64,000 nucleotides of DNA from Rhyacophila brunnea (taxonomy: Eukaryota > Arthropoda > Insecta > Trichoptera > Rhyacophilidae): assembly GCA_022495005.1 (NCBI GenBank), contig JAGYXB010000102.1:1-64000 (forward strand). The letters are read 5' to 3'. The translations under genes and the position numbers were made by a program. Below the pieces are notes generated by a model. The model was not told the DNA's origin, searched no databases, and saw only the letters and a program-made list of their open reading frames with translations. Positions 22,989 to 32,985 of the stretch are shown in pieces; the first letter of the stretch is position 1; every line of letters begins with the position of its first letter.

Positions 22989-25831
22989 GGGCATTTTCGC
23001 CAAAGTTTGTACATTGCGTTTTTGGCATGTCCCATGACTTTGATTGATTTTTTCATAGTTATTATATTATAAAATGTTGGAAAGTTATGTACTTTTAACA
23101 TGCAAATTTATTAATTTACTCTATTCAATCAGTTAAATACAACTATCTGACCTGTATATATTTTTAATTGATTATTTAGATCGAAAGGTAGTGCGTTTTT
23201 ACCATGTCCCACCCATAAATTCAAATAAACAAAGTCTGATTTCGTCATTAATTTTGAGTGTGTAAAATTAAATTCGTAGTGTTTTCAACAGCTTACATTA
23301 TATATTTTTGGAAAATATATAGTTTTTCGTAAATTTGTACCAATATTGAAAAAAAATCACGTTTAAAGTGTGTCCCAGGATATTTGAAAAAGTGGAACTC
23401 CACATTCCGTTACCACGATTTTAGCATGAAGGCGAAAAATTTTCACTATAAATATGTTTTTTTTTAATGTAGCAACATTTTTGTATAACACTGATCGCCA
23501 TGTACACTTTAAATTGTTGGTGTGTGTCGGTATCGCTATCGGAACAGGTTGCTTTCTGGGTTGGTCATTTAAGAAGTTCCACTACTGTTACCACGATTTA
23601 TAAGGTAAGAAAACACATATTTCTATTTCACATACTACACATATGGAGCTTATCTTTCATACTACAGATATAATAAAACATATCGCAGGTTTAACAATAA
23701 AACTAAGCTAAATTTTGGCTTCAAACACTTCTGAAACAGAATCCGTTACTTCCACTCCGAAACTATATTGGTGGTAACGTATATGTGGAATGTAAAAGTA
23801 ACGAAATGGCATGCATAAAGTTGGGTTTACAGTGTGTGTTTAGTTCTTCATAGATTATAAAAAAAATTATTTTGTCTGTTCGTATGAAAAACAAAAATAT
23901 TTTCATTAAAAAATATAAAAAATAACCTGACTATAATATAATAATATAATAAAGATTAAAAAAGTATGTGATATGTCTGAATACGCAAAAATAGCGCACA
24001 TAAAAGTATGGAGATAAAAAAAAACAACAGAAGGAAAAGAAAAAACACCAGACTGAAATAATTGCGAGACAGGCACTGGCTCTGTCATACTCTTTCTGTT
24101 ATACGCCACCAAAATTTTAAAACTTCTCCATACATTTTAGGCATAGAAATTTATAAAAATGTATGAAAAAGTATTTTTTTGTCACGTTTAACAGAAATGT
24201 GTACTCGATTAGATTTAATACCTAGAACTGTAGGTATTCACGAAATGTCAGAAAAGTACGTCTTGATTACAATCAACCTGTATAGCTACATTTTATGTTG
24301 ATGAATACAATTAAATTTCAAGACAACATAAAGTCGAACTTGGTTATTACGAGGAAGATGGGACCGACTGAATTTGCTTGTTATAAGCGTTACTCGTTAT
24401 ATCAGAGAATAGGTATTTTAAATGAGCATGTCACATTACACAAAAAGCCGAAAATAAAAAATTTGGAAACCATCGTAAAATCCCCGAAACGAGCATGGCA
24501 TTCATAAACTACAAAAGAAGTTGTTTATTGTAATTAACGCTGGTAGGTACCTACGGACTTCACAAACCTTGGATTTTTCAACCATATGCGTGGATACTTT
24601 TTTATTATTGTCGGTGAAACACCAATAAGGTAGGTACTTAGACACTTTACTAGTGTCATAAACGTAATCCGACCCCGGCGGCATCCTGTCCAATCGGATT
24701 TTATTGCTTAGGGTCGAAATGTTTTAAAACGGTCGACACATTAACAGTATTTTAGCTCGGTATATCCGATAAGTTGCTCGTTATAACAGTGAAAGAATTA
24801 AATGTATGGCGAAAATCATAAACCAATTGTCAACAAATGTTTCGTTATTACATCCGAGATCTCGCTATGTCAGAGATCGTAATAACCGAGTTTGACTATA
24901 ATTATTTTCGTAAAAGTTATATACTCCGTGCCGCGCTAGGAACTCGCGTCTGAATCCCTTGCTGATTTTTTTTTTTCATATATTGTTAATTTGCTTAAAA
25001 ATATTTTTTATCTGAGTTACAAATAATATAAATGCCAAATAAAGTTATGGTAATGTATAGTGTGTCAAAATTATTACCTACCTTATTTTACAAGTATTGT
25101 GAAATTTATTATAAAATATGTCTATTTTAGTGATTAAGTTTGATTTGTTTTGTTATTTTGACGCACGTTGAATATTTATCTGTCTATCAAAAAATTCAAA
25201 TAAATTTCATAAAACAAAAATTTGTTTTTATGGTAACATGTAACTTTAGCTTTACAAATTACACTCCGTTACCATTTCGTTCCATTCCGAAAATGTCCCC
25301 AAAAAAGTTGAACGTTAACTATTTTTCATTTGATTATTAAATAACGAAACTTATTTATTTTTCCAATAAAATTTAGTAAAAGTGATTATTGTCTTTAAAA
25401 AAATAGCAGAACGAACATTGATTGGTTTTTTCAAATACTAAAGGAAAAATGCTCTGCCATTATAGACATAGGGTAACGGAGGGGAACGAAATGTGCCCAA
25501 GAATTAAAATTCAATAATATTTTTTGACTATTTGTAGTTTTATTTTGAAGTGTATGGTTTTTTAATCTAATAGAGCTCTTTTAAGTGATAAAAAGTGTTT
25601 CATTCATGTTTTAAAAGCTAAGTTTCGTAGTCACGGAACGGAAACTTATTATGCCCAATTTCATAATAAAATGATATAAATATTGTATTAATCAATATTT
25701 TGCTGAAAAATTGCTATCACCAATTCAGCAATAGAACAAGGAATCTGCTAGCTATATAAAAATGGTTAATTTGAGTGAAAAAATAATATTACCCAAATTT
25801 CAAACATGTACAAACTTTGGCGAAAATGCCC
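22989..25831. mobile_element. 2.84-kb inverted-repeat element, class unclear
   Basis: The ends read GGGCATTTTCGCCAAAGTTT (continuing to GTACAT) and its perfect complement. They are flanked on both sides by GGAT (22985-22988 and 25832-25835), a possible 4-bp target duplication. The interior has no ORF above about 90 codons on either strand. It does hold several CCGTTACC / GGTAACGGA words and TGTCCC words scattered through 23.0-25.6 kb. A 4-bp duplication occurs in groups such as Chapaev and Sola; assignment is speculative. A Tigger-like MITE is nested at 24331-24896. Confidence 0.75.
24331..24896. mobile_element. Pogo/Tigger-like MITE
   Basis: The left end AAGTCGAACTTGGTTATTAC and the inverted right end GTCAAACTCGGTTATTACGA share most positions. 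A TA dinucleotide lies next to each end (24329-24330 and 24897-24898). CGTTATAA-type words inside both ends resemble pogo/Tigger subterminal sequence. The interior is non-coding. Confidence 0.6.
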
Positions 25832-25835
25832 GGAT

Positions 25836-26439
25836 ACTTTTTTCTATTGCTGATGTAACCTGAGATACGCCACCTTGTTTTTATTCCCATTTTGTAGAAC
25901 GCTTCCGCTACAAGGTATCGTGCCTAAACGGTCATAAAAACACCAATAAAGGTACTTACTATTTTATTTTTACGTATGTATCTACTATAGCTGCATTTAT
26001 TATTGTGTGATTCATGGTGATTGAACAATGTTTTCAGATTAAAAAGTTTTATTATGAATATAAGACAGCTGAAATTATTTCGACATACAATACAAAATGA
26101 ACAGCAACTGATTCAGCATAATGAATCACTGAAAGAACCATGCTGATTGTGGTTTTCTCTAAATTGAGATTTATATCAGCCTTGTTTGTAGTTTTTTCGT
26201 GAAAGAAATGTCACAGAGGGACTGATTTTTTGAGCGAATAGTACAGTTATTAAGAATTAAAGAAAGAAAGAAGCTTAGAACCAAGATTTAAATCTAGCAT
26301 ATTTATTCTACCTTATATAATTGCAATCACTGATCTGAGACATGATTGAATCATTATCATTTGTCAGTACTATTAAACCAAGCTGATATACCTAAGTGAT
26401 AACACCACTGTGTCCGGTTAAGATCTGAGAAGCCTAATG
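25836..26439. other. AT-rich stretch, no feature seen
   Basis: No gene or repeat could be supported. Confidence 0.4.
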
Positions 26440-26447
26440 GCCTAGAT

Positions 26448-26756
26448 CAGGGATAGTCAACTTGGTCCCTACCGCCCACTAGTGGGCGTTCCAGCTTTCA
26501 TGGTGGGTGGTAGGGGTTTTAAAAACATTTTCATTGTGTTATTGTACTCTATAAAAGATGATGTAACTCCGGAGGATATTGACAGATTCAGTAGCCACCT
26601 CAACGAAAGTTAGTTAGCTTTATAAATTTTATAAAGTAAAATTACTTCTCTACTTTATAAATCACCATTGCTGTGGAACCGGTGAGCGGTTAGAAAATTT
26701 TACTACTAACAGAGATAAAAAGTAGGCGGTAGGTATAAAAAGGTTGACTACTCCTG
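26448..26756 (+). mobile_element. Short hAT deletion derivative
   Basis: The ends CAGGGATAGTCAAC and, inverted, CAGGAGTAGTCAAC are bordered by a perfect 8-bp duplication GCCTAGAT (26440-26447 and 26757-26764). The 309-bp body keeps one short open stretch, KDDVTPEDIDRFSSHLNES, that reads like protein and may be a leftover of transposase. Nothing else of the enzyme remains. Confidence 0.92.
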
Positions 26757-26764
26757 GCCTAGAT

Positions 26765-28190
26765 GCAATGCAGTTATATTTGTGTGGGTTTGTCAGCCAT
26801 CGGAAGAGGAGGATCATCGCCGCCGACAGGCTCGTAATACAGCGTCATAAGTCAGAGAGCGTACACCATACAGCAGCTCTTAGAGCCCACCGGTCCATGG
26901 GATCCGAGACTCCGAGGCGGCGATATTGTGATGCTGCTGACCTTCTTCAATGTGGATCTGAATGTGTAAGTCTAACGGGCCCACTCCAGAAAGGACATAC
27001 ATCACCAGCGATCACCGACATAAATAAAAATCCGGTCATATCAACGGATTTTCTTTACCTACCGAGGAACTAAATAGTGAGTTACGATGATAAATCATCT
27101 GTGAAAATAATGATCGCTCATCTATCAAGAGCCTCGCTATAAAATATATATTACACAGAACGAATATGATCCCTGGTATTGAAATACGTACTTAGTAAGC
27201 AAAATAGTATTTATTATATCGAATTGAATGGCCGGTTTACCAGGAATCGATTGAATAAACATAACCCAATGCGTATCTATAGTTTAAGCCCAATGCCTTT
27301 TGTAACACTGCCGTAGGGTTCGTTTCCCTACCACTAGGCTAGGTGAAATATAGCTTTCCATTCAAGATTTTTTTTAGATCGCCTCCTACCAACTTAAAAA
27401 AATATATGAATGAACACAAGGTGCTTGGCTTACTGGAATCGATTTGATATTGGGGTGTCGGAAGATAATTCAAAGAGGAAATATTTTAGGATTTGTGGAC
27501 TTTTATTGATGACGGAAACTTGTACTGAGTTTGCATTTAAATTCTAATGGATTTAAGTTATGTACCATTCCATTTGAGTCATTTTTTGTGACCCGGGTTT
27601 CGCCTTTCGGCTACTTCAGGCTCTATGCGAATTCACCAATGGTAGAAACACCCACGTTGGCCGGTTCAAATCAAGTAGGTACACATATTGTTTTTCAATT
27701 TGTACATGAGTCATAAGTATGGACTTAATAGGTTGAGCAAGTGGCTGACATCCATTTCTCGTAAAAACAAAATCTGTTAATACAAACCTCCACTTTGTGG
27801 AGAGCCCGTATGATCCTATTAGGATCGGGCATGGTTGAAGAAGAAGAAAAACACACTGCCCAGTGTGTGGGAATAGTACAAAACTTAAATTCATTAGAAA
27901 ATATTAAAGTTGTTTGAGATAGTTTGACGGATATGTTTACAGATTTGAGTCCTGTCCGGCGTCACATTTTTGTCAAGATTTTATCTAATATGTAAAATTA
28001 TGTACTTAAGTACTTTCCTACTTACATACTGTGTGATAAATTGTCTTGATATTTTCTTTCAAATATCGTGGATTTTCAACAAGAAATACTAGCAAATAAA
28101 ACTAATGATACGTAGGTACCCAATTAAAAACATTTCACAAATTTGTAGAGTAGTGAAATAGCATACAAGTTAGTAGTTAAGACGATACAT
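26765..28190. other. Stretch with a GC-rich open segment, no confirmed gene
   Basis: From 26797 to 26965 the sequence is unusually GC-rich. It is open in one plus-strand frame and lies between TTTGTCAG and GTGTAAGTCT, which resemble a 3' and a 5' splice site. No domain is recognised. The rest is AT-rich. A GAAGAAGAA tract is at about 27838. Confidence 0.35.
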
Positions 28191-28557
28191 CAGTGAAACG
28201 GCAAATAATTTTCAACTATAGGCGCGACGAAATTTTGGACTCGCTGGCATTCGGAGAGCAAACGTCGAAGTGTGAATACGTCAATTTGTTTCGTGATGGC
28301 GACGGGGGTATTAATTCTAAAATCGTGTAAAGATGACTAAAAACGTTACCCATTTACTTGAAAAAGAAAACATGTCAATGAATATATTATTATTGTTACT
28401 AATAGAACAATAAACAGAACATTAAATGGACACATGTTGGATTTACATGACAAATTATATTTCGTTCGGCATGCGTCATTTGCACCCGCGACCCGCAATC
28501 CGCGAATCGCCTAGCCACGATCTTTTTAGACCATGCCTCAACTGAGGTATACCCTTA
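28191..28557 (+). repeat. Dispersed 360-bp repeat, copy 1
   Basis: This segment, from CAGTGAAACGGCAAAT to CTCAACTGAGGTATACC, recurs in reverse at 58107-58463 with high similarity. No inverted ends, duplication or coding frame identify its class. Confidence 0.8.
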
Positions 28558-30019
28558 AAACCATTAGTAATAAGACTAATAAGTACGTACATTATAATTT
28601 GAGATAACTGTATTAATGCAGATATCCAGTGTTTCTCAGTGTATTATTATTATTAAATAACGATAAAGTTTGAGAAGCGCTTCTACAAACATTAAATTGA
28701 AAGTAAAGTAGGTACCTAGGTAATATGAGAATCCCTATAATATTAAACGTTTGAGTTTAGTATTGCCATGTTATCCGGAGAGGGTGATTTTATTTCGCTG
28801 CCTATTTTACTCGGATTTCATTTTTATGAACAGAAAAAAACAATATTTTATTACCACCAACCCCCACCCCTTTCCGGAATGCGACTGTAGATATCCATTT
28901 ATTGCACATTTTTATGTTGCACAAAAACCCAATGTTTGCAATAAAAGTAATTCGCTGTATATAAATGGTTTGTTTGTAAGTATATAAGTATATTTGATAT
29001 GATATTTCTGAACTAATCAGTAGTTAGAAAGAAATATGGCTATTAATAATATTTAATACATAACGAGAAGAGGTTTAAAAATTGCATCAAATTAACAAAA
29101 ATGTTAACCATACAAATAAATAATGTGATTAATTTATCTTATTAATTCCCTAATTTGTAGGCGACGCGTATTTTCCATAATTATACATAATCCATTTCGT
29201 AGAGATAGAGATAGAAGAAGAAATAACTAGATACTGTGCTTTTCTCATTACTGGTAGGGAGAGTTGAGAAACTGTATAGGTAAAAAGGTTACATAGGTTG
29301 TCTCTATCTGCTCCTCTCTCCCATGGGTACTTTGAACTGTGAATTGTAATATAAACCCAGTCATGTAAATTCAGTCAAACCACGAGATTTAGTGTGTCGT
29401 TGTCATTAGTAATATCGGATTATCTTCTTATTAAGTACCTATACCTGACAAGTGTGATTTCTCCACAGCCTACTTCTTTCCAAAAGTCACCCTTCGCACA
29501 GGTGCCTGCTGGTGTCAACTCAAATTGTCAAATTTTACTGATAATAAAAATAATATTATGTAAACGTAAACCAACATTTGATATTTGTAAAAAAACGCGT
29601 TTTTAAGGCTTTGACTAAACGATTCTGGTATGCGATGATATTTGATATTGTTCATGTATCCACATACCTACATACTATAAATGCTAAATAATGAAAACGT
29701 CAAAAATCGGACAGATTATGAAATATAACACGAGGCAATGATATTGATGTTAGACACAATACATTATCAAAGCATGAAAAATAATATCGTATATAGGCAC
29801 AGCAATGTTTAATTATATCCGAAACCATAAAAAATATAAATGAAAACATTTTAATGGGATGCACCAATGTGGTACATAGGTACCTACTCCTGTTTATAGT
29901 CCAAATAGAAAAAAAAGAATATAAAAAAATATAATATTTAATGTCCACTCCTTAGTGGAGTTAGCGAAGTCTACAAAAAACCCTGTCGTTCGCCAAGACA
30001 CGCCAGCATCATGTATCTC
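28558..30019. other. AT-rich stretch, no feature seen
   Basis: Short frames only (for example 28751-28987). None has recognisable motifs. Confidence 0.4.
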
Positions 30020-30540
30020 AGATGTATACACCCTACCGATAGTACTTATTTATTTAAGAATACAAAATATTGTGGACATAACAAATCTAAATTCAAGACG
30101 TACACAACATGAGATTTACATTATAACAAATATTAGAATATAGAATGTAATAATAATAATAACATAAAAACAAATTAAATCAAAGCATACTTAAGTACAA
30201 TTCTATACAGAAAAATAAAATTTTGAAAACAAAAAACCTACAATTTTACACAGAAAACTAAAGTTTCAAAAATAAAATGCAAAGTACATCACTGAAAATT
30301 TCTATGTCTTTAGGAAGCGCATTTACTAATCTTGCACCCCTCGCTAATGGTGCCTGGACGATTCCGATCCCAGAATAAATCATGGCTGCGACCACGTAGG
30401 TAATTGGCAGGCACATGTAAATTCAAATTTATTAGGACACCAGGATTGGAAACCATCCCTCGCGCTAACAAGCACAAGTGTTTCAAGAGAAGAAGAGACC
30501 GACGAGATTCAAGAGAGTGTAAAGTAAGCATGCCTTATAG
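30020..30540 (-). pseudogene. LINE RT C-terminus plus 3' UTR
   Basis: The minus strand reads SRRSLLLLKHLCLLARGMVS, then VLINLNLHVPANYLRGRSHD, and after a frameshift GARLVNALPKDIEIF. This order (RR..LL.LK.. VP..YLR.R..LF ... R..N.LP.D) is the standard C-terminal tail of CR1/Jockey-type non-LTR reverse transcriptases. The 3' UTR contains the CACAATATTTTGT and CGTCTTGAATTT-type words shared with family L-A. It is truncated and frameshifted. Confidence 0.8.
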
Positions 30541-30659
30541 AAAGGCAGTTGGAAAATAATCATTTGATGAATTAATTATTGAAAGGAAAATAGTTAAATG
30601 TCTTAAAATAAAGACATTTAAGAAATTTCTTCCGGATGCGTTCTAAAATAAGCTTATAG

Positions 30660-30832
30660 GAAACCTCTAAGCTACTCAGCGCCCGTCCGGGGCGCCAGAA
30701 TCCGGACAGGTCGGGTTTAAATTTTTTTTGCCCATAATGAGACCTAATGACAGCAATGTAGTAGATTTTTTGGTGACCTCGCCGGGAATCGAACCCAGTG
30801 CCTTACGCACTGGACCACGAGGGCCGACGAAG
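30660..30832 (-). mobile_element. tRNA-derived SINE, short-head variant
   Basis: On the minus strand an A-box-like TGGTCCAGTGCGTAAGG (30801-30817) and a perfect B box GGTTCGATTCC (30785-30795) follow a GGCCCTCG start. The boxes are only a few bases apart. About 24 bp found between them in the 14140 copy is missing. The tail differs from that of the other copy, so it represents a different SINE subfamily. The 3' limit is approximate. Confidence 0.7.
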
Positions 30833-30859
30833 TGCTGAGGCGTATTGATATACTTGTAT

Positions 30860-31020
30860 TAGATCATGCGGCATCCCGAGAGGTATCAACTTCTGCATGT
30901 TATGATCATCCAAGGAAGGTTTTCAGGTAAGCGACGTCCTAGGTCAAGAATCTCAGAGACTGGTTTAACCTTAGTACGCCATCCCTGTTGTAAAGAGCAG
31001 CGTTTAGACAGGGAGAAACA
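30860..31020 (+). pseudogene. LINE RT C-terminal fragment
   Basis: The frame reads RYQLLHVMIIQGRFSGKRRP and continues with basic residues. It matches the common end of RTE/Jockey-like proteins (..RY.LLQLI.QGKI.GKR.PGRR). It could belong to the same family as the fragment at 11298-11480, covering the next segment of the protein. Only about 50 codons remain. Confidence 0.6.
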
Positions 31021-31146
31021 CAAAGCAGATTATTTCTGAGTTCATGTAGAGAAATTATCACTGACGTCCGGTACCGATATGGCACAGAAATATAAGAAAG
31101 TGAGTGAAAAACAAGGTTAGCACATTAAAATTAGTCTTGCCTACGA

Positions 31147-31345
31147 CGTGTCGAATACGTCGATGTGACGTCATCGTTATTCACAAAACACCTGTTGCCT
31201 ACGCACGGTTTAATTGAATTTTAAAAATTAACCAACACCGTTTGTAAATTGTAGTCTTATTTCAATGAAAACAAATACGTATGACTGACAAACTTTAGTG
31301 TGCAATATTTATGGCGGATCTTAACAGCCTACCTCCATTCTTCGC
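31147..31345. repeat. Repeat fragments: CRE-like block and a MITE right end
   Basis: 31147-31200 repeats, in reverse, about 50 bp from 11702-11757 including TGACGTCA. 31196-31345 matches the right arm of the CAGTGGCGAAGGGTGGAGG foldback at 60467-61012 and ends at CTTCGCCACTG. It is a partial copy; no matching left arm lies beside it. Confidence 0.65.
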
Positions 31346-31802
31346 CACTGGATGATACGCTCGCAGCTATAATCACTGATAGGTTGAAAAACTTACTCAC
31401 TATTAAAAAAAATCGTTGCATATTATGTAGCGTTACCACCGTAATATATCGGCGACATGTGTGAAACGATGTGTTATTCGTGATTAATTGACCAAAGCAG
31501 AGTCAGTTTGATTTTTGTTTGAAATCCGCGCAGTTTTAACATCGCCTTACGGCAAAAGTGAAGCTTATTCCGTATACGTATACCTACCTGAAAAGATTAG
31601 TAAAGTTGTCCTTCGCCCTTTGTAATACGAACACGATTCCATTAAAAATGTAACTTCCACAAGGTTGTGTTTTTCAGGCCGAGAGAGTGTGTTGTAATCT
31701 CGAGCCCCGTCAATAAGTTTAAAATCAATACTATAACCATGTACAATTACCATATAAATGTGCTTTTGTGTAAATTAGTATCAAAATAAATATGTTTGGT
31801 TC
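31346..31802. other. AT-rich stretch, no feature seen
   Basis: No gene or repeat could be supported. Confidence 0.4.
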
Positions 31803-31810
31803 CCAATTAC

Positions 31811-32576
31811 TAAGGATTGCAATGCCGGCATTTCAAAACCGGTATCCCAGTATTTTTCGATACCGAAATATTGGTTTTAAAAATCAGATAATACCGATAC
31901 ACTCGGCATTGAAAGTGGAAACAACATTTTGTATTAATTTACGTATAAGGTTTAAAATAACTATATTTTTTTGTCGGGTTACGCGATGTCTGGTTTACTT
32001 CCGTTGCCCTTCAACGCCCTTGGAGACCAGCAATGACACGTGCTATAAAATATTAATATGATATGCTTATATAATAATATTATATACATCTTCTTCTTCA
32101 TCAGATACTTCTGTGTTTTTTTTCATATAATACTGGTATTCAATAGGACCAATGACATTATTAATGGACAACGCACTCAATACAGTAGCTAGCAAGTAAA
32201 TTCGCGCATAGCGACACTCGCACATGTATAGGTAGACGCCACGCAATTTCCATTATGCGATATCACGCATCGGGAATTTATAGCAATATCACCTTTATTG
32301 TAATGGCGTTAGAACAGTGTTTCTAGTGTCAATGTTAATTTTGATCGAACCCGTTCGAACCGATCCATTCGGCAGACCCGACAAAAAGTATCTGGAGTTT
32401 ATAGCAATATCACCTTTATTGTAATGACGTTAGAACAGATTATGCCATTCGGCAGACCCGACAAAAAAGTGAGTGTCATTTTTTTTCCAGGTGCTTGCTT
32501 CGTCCATATTAATGTCATTGAATAGGACATACTGAAATATCGGAATTAGTATTTTTCATCGGTATTGCAATCCCTA
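31811..32576. mobile_element. hAT-type MITE, outer element of a nest
   Basis: The ends TAAGGATTGCAATGCCGG and, inverted, TAGGGATTGCAATACCGA lie between perfect 8-bp duplications CCAATTAC (31803-31810 and 32577-32584). Internal words such as CGGTATCCCAGTATTTTTCG are typical of this terminal type. It is split by a second hAT MITE at 32150-32520; without it the outer element is about 390 bp. Confidence 0.92.
32150..32520. mobile_element. hAT-type MITE, CAATGACATT family, nested copy
   Basis: The ends CAATGACATTATTAATGG and CAATGACATTAATATGG (inverted) lie between perfect 8-bp duplications AATAGGAC (32142-32149 and 32521-32528). It is shorter than the copy at 19955-20594. It contains an internal duplication: AGCAATATCACCTTTATTGT and the CATTCGGCAGACCCGACAAA segment each occur twice. 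Confidence 0.92.
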
Positions 32577-32584
32577 CCAATTAC

Positions 32585-32977
32585 CTATCCTTCGGATCGA
32601 AATTACATTGAATTTCCTGCCATTCCCCGTAAAGTACCATAATCTCTAGTGTCAGAGTAGGTACCTACTCGATGCATGAATAAACAATCAGACTGGGTAT
32701 ATTTAAATTTCAAGTCTCTTTTGTTGAATATATTTACTGAATACAAACTCTCAACAACCCCTTTCCTTTTTAATTACTAAGTTAAATGAAATACAAAGGA
32801 ATTTTGATCTTACGAGATTTGACTGAAGGATTTCAAGTGAACTAATTGGTTCAAGATGCATTGTTATGATTTTTTCTGAAGGGGGAAAATATTTAGAATA
32901 ATGCTTTACAATAGGTGCAATTAAAAATATTGTTTTATTAATTGTATTGAACGTGGTTGATGTAATATAAGAAGTAG
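32585..32977. other. AT-rich stretch, no feature seen
   Basis: No gene or repeat could be supported. Confidence 0.4.
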
Positions 32978-32985
32978 GTATATAC

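Noticed and set aside
27310..27350. GGGTTCGTTTCCCTACC as a tRNA-like arm
   Set aside because: The B box is imperfect and no A box or acceptor stem can be found.
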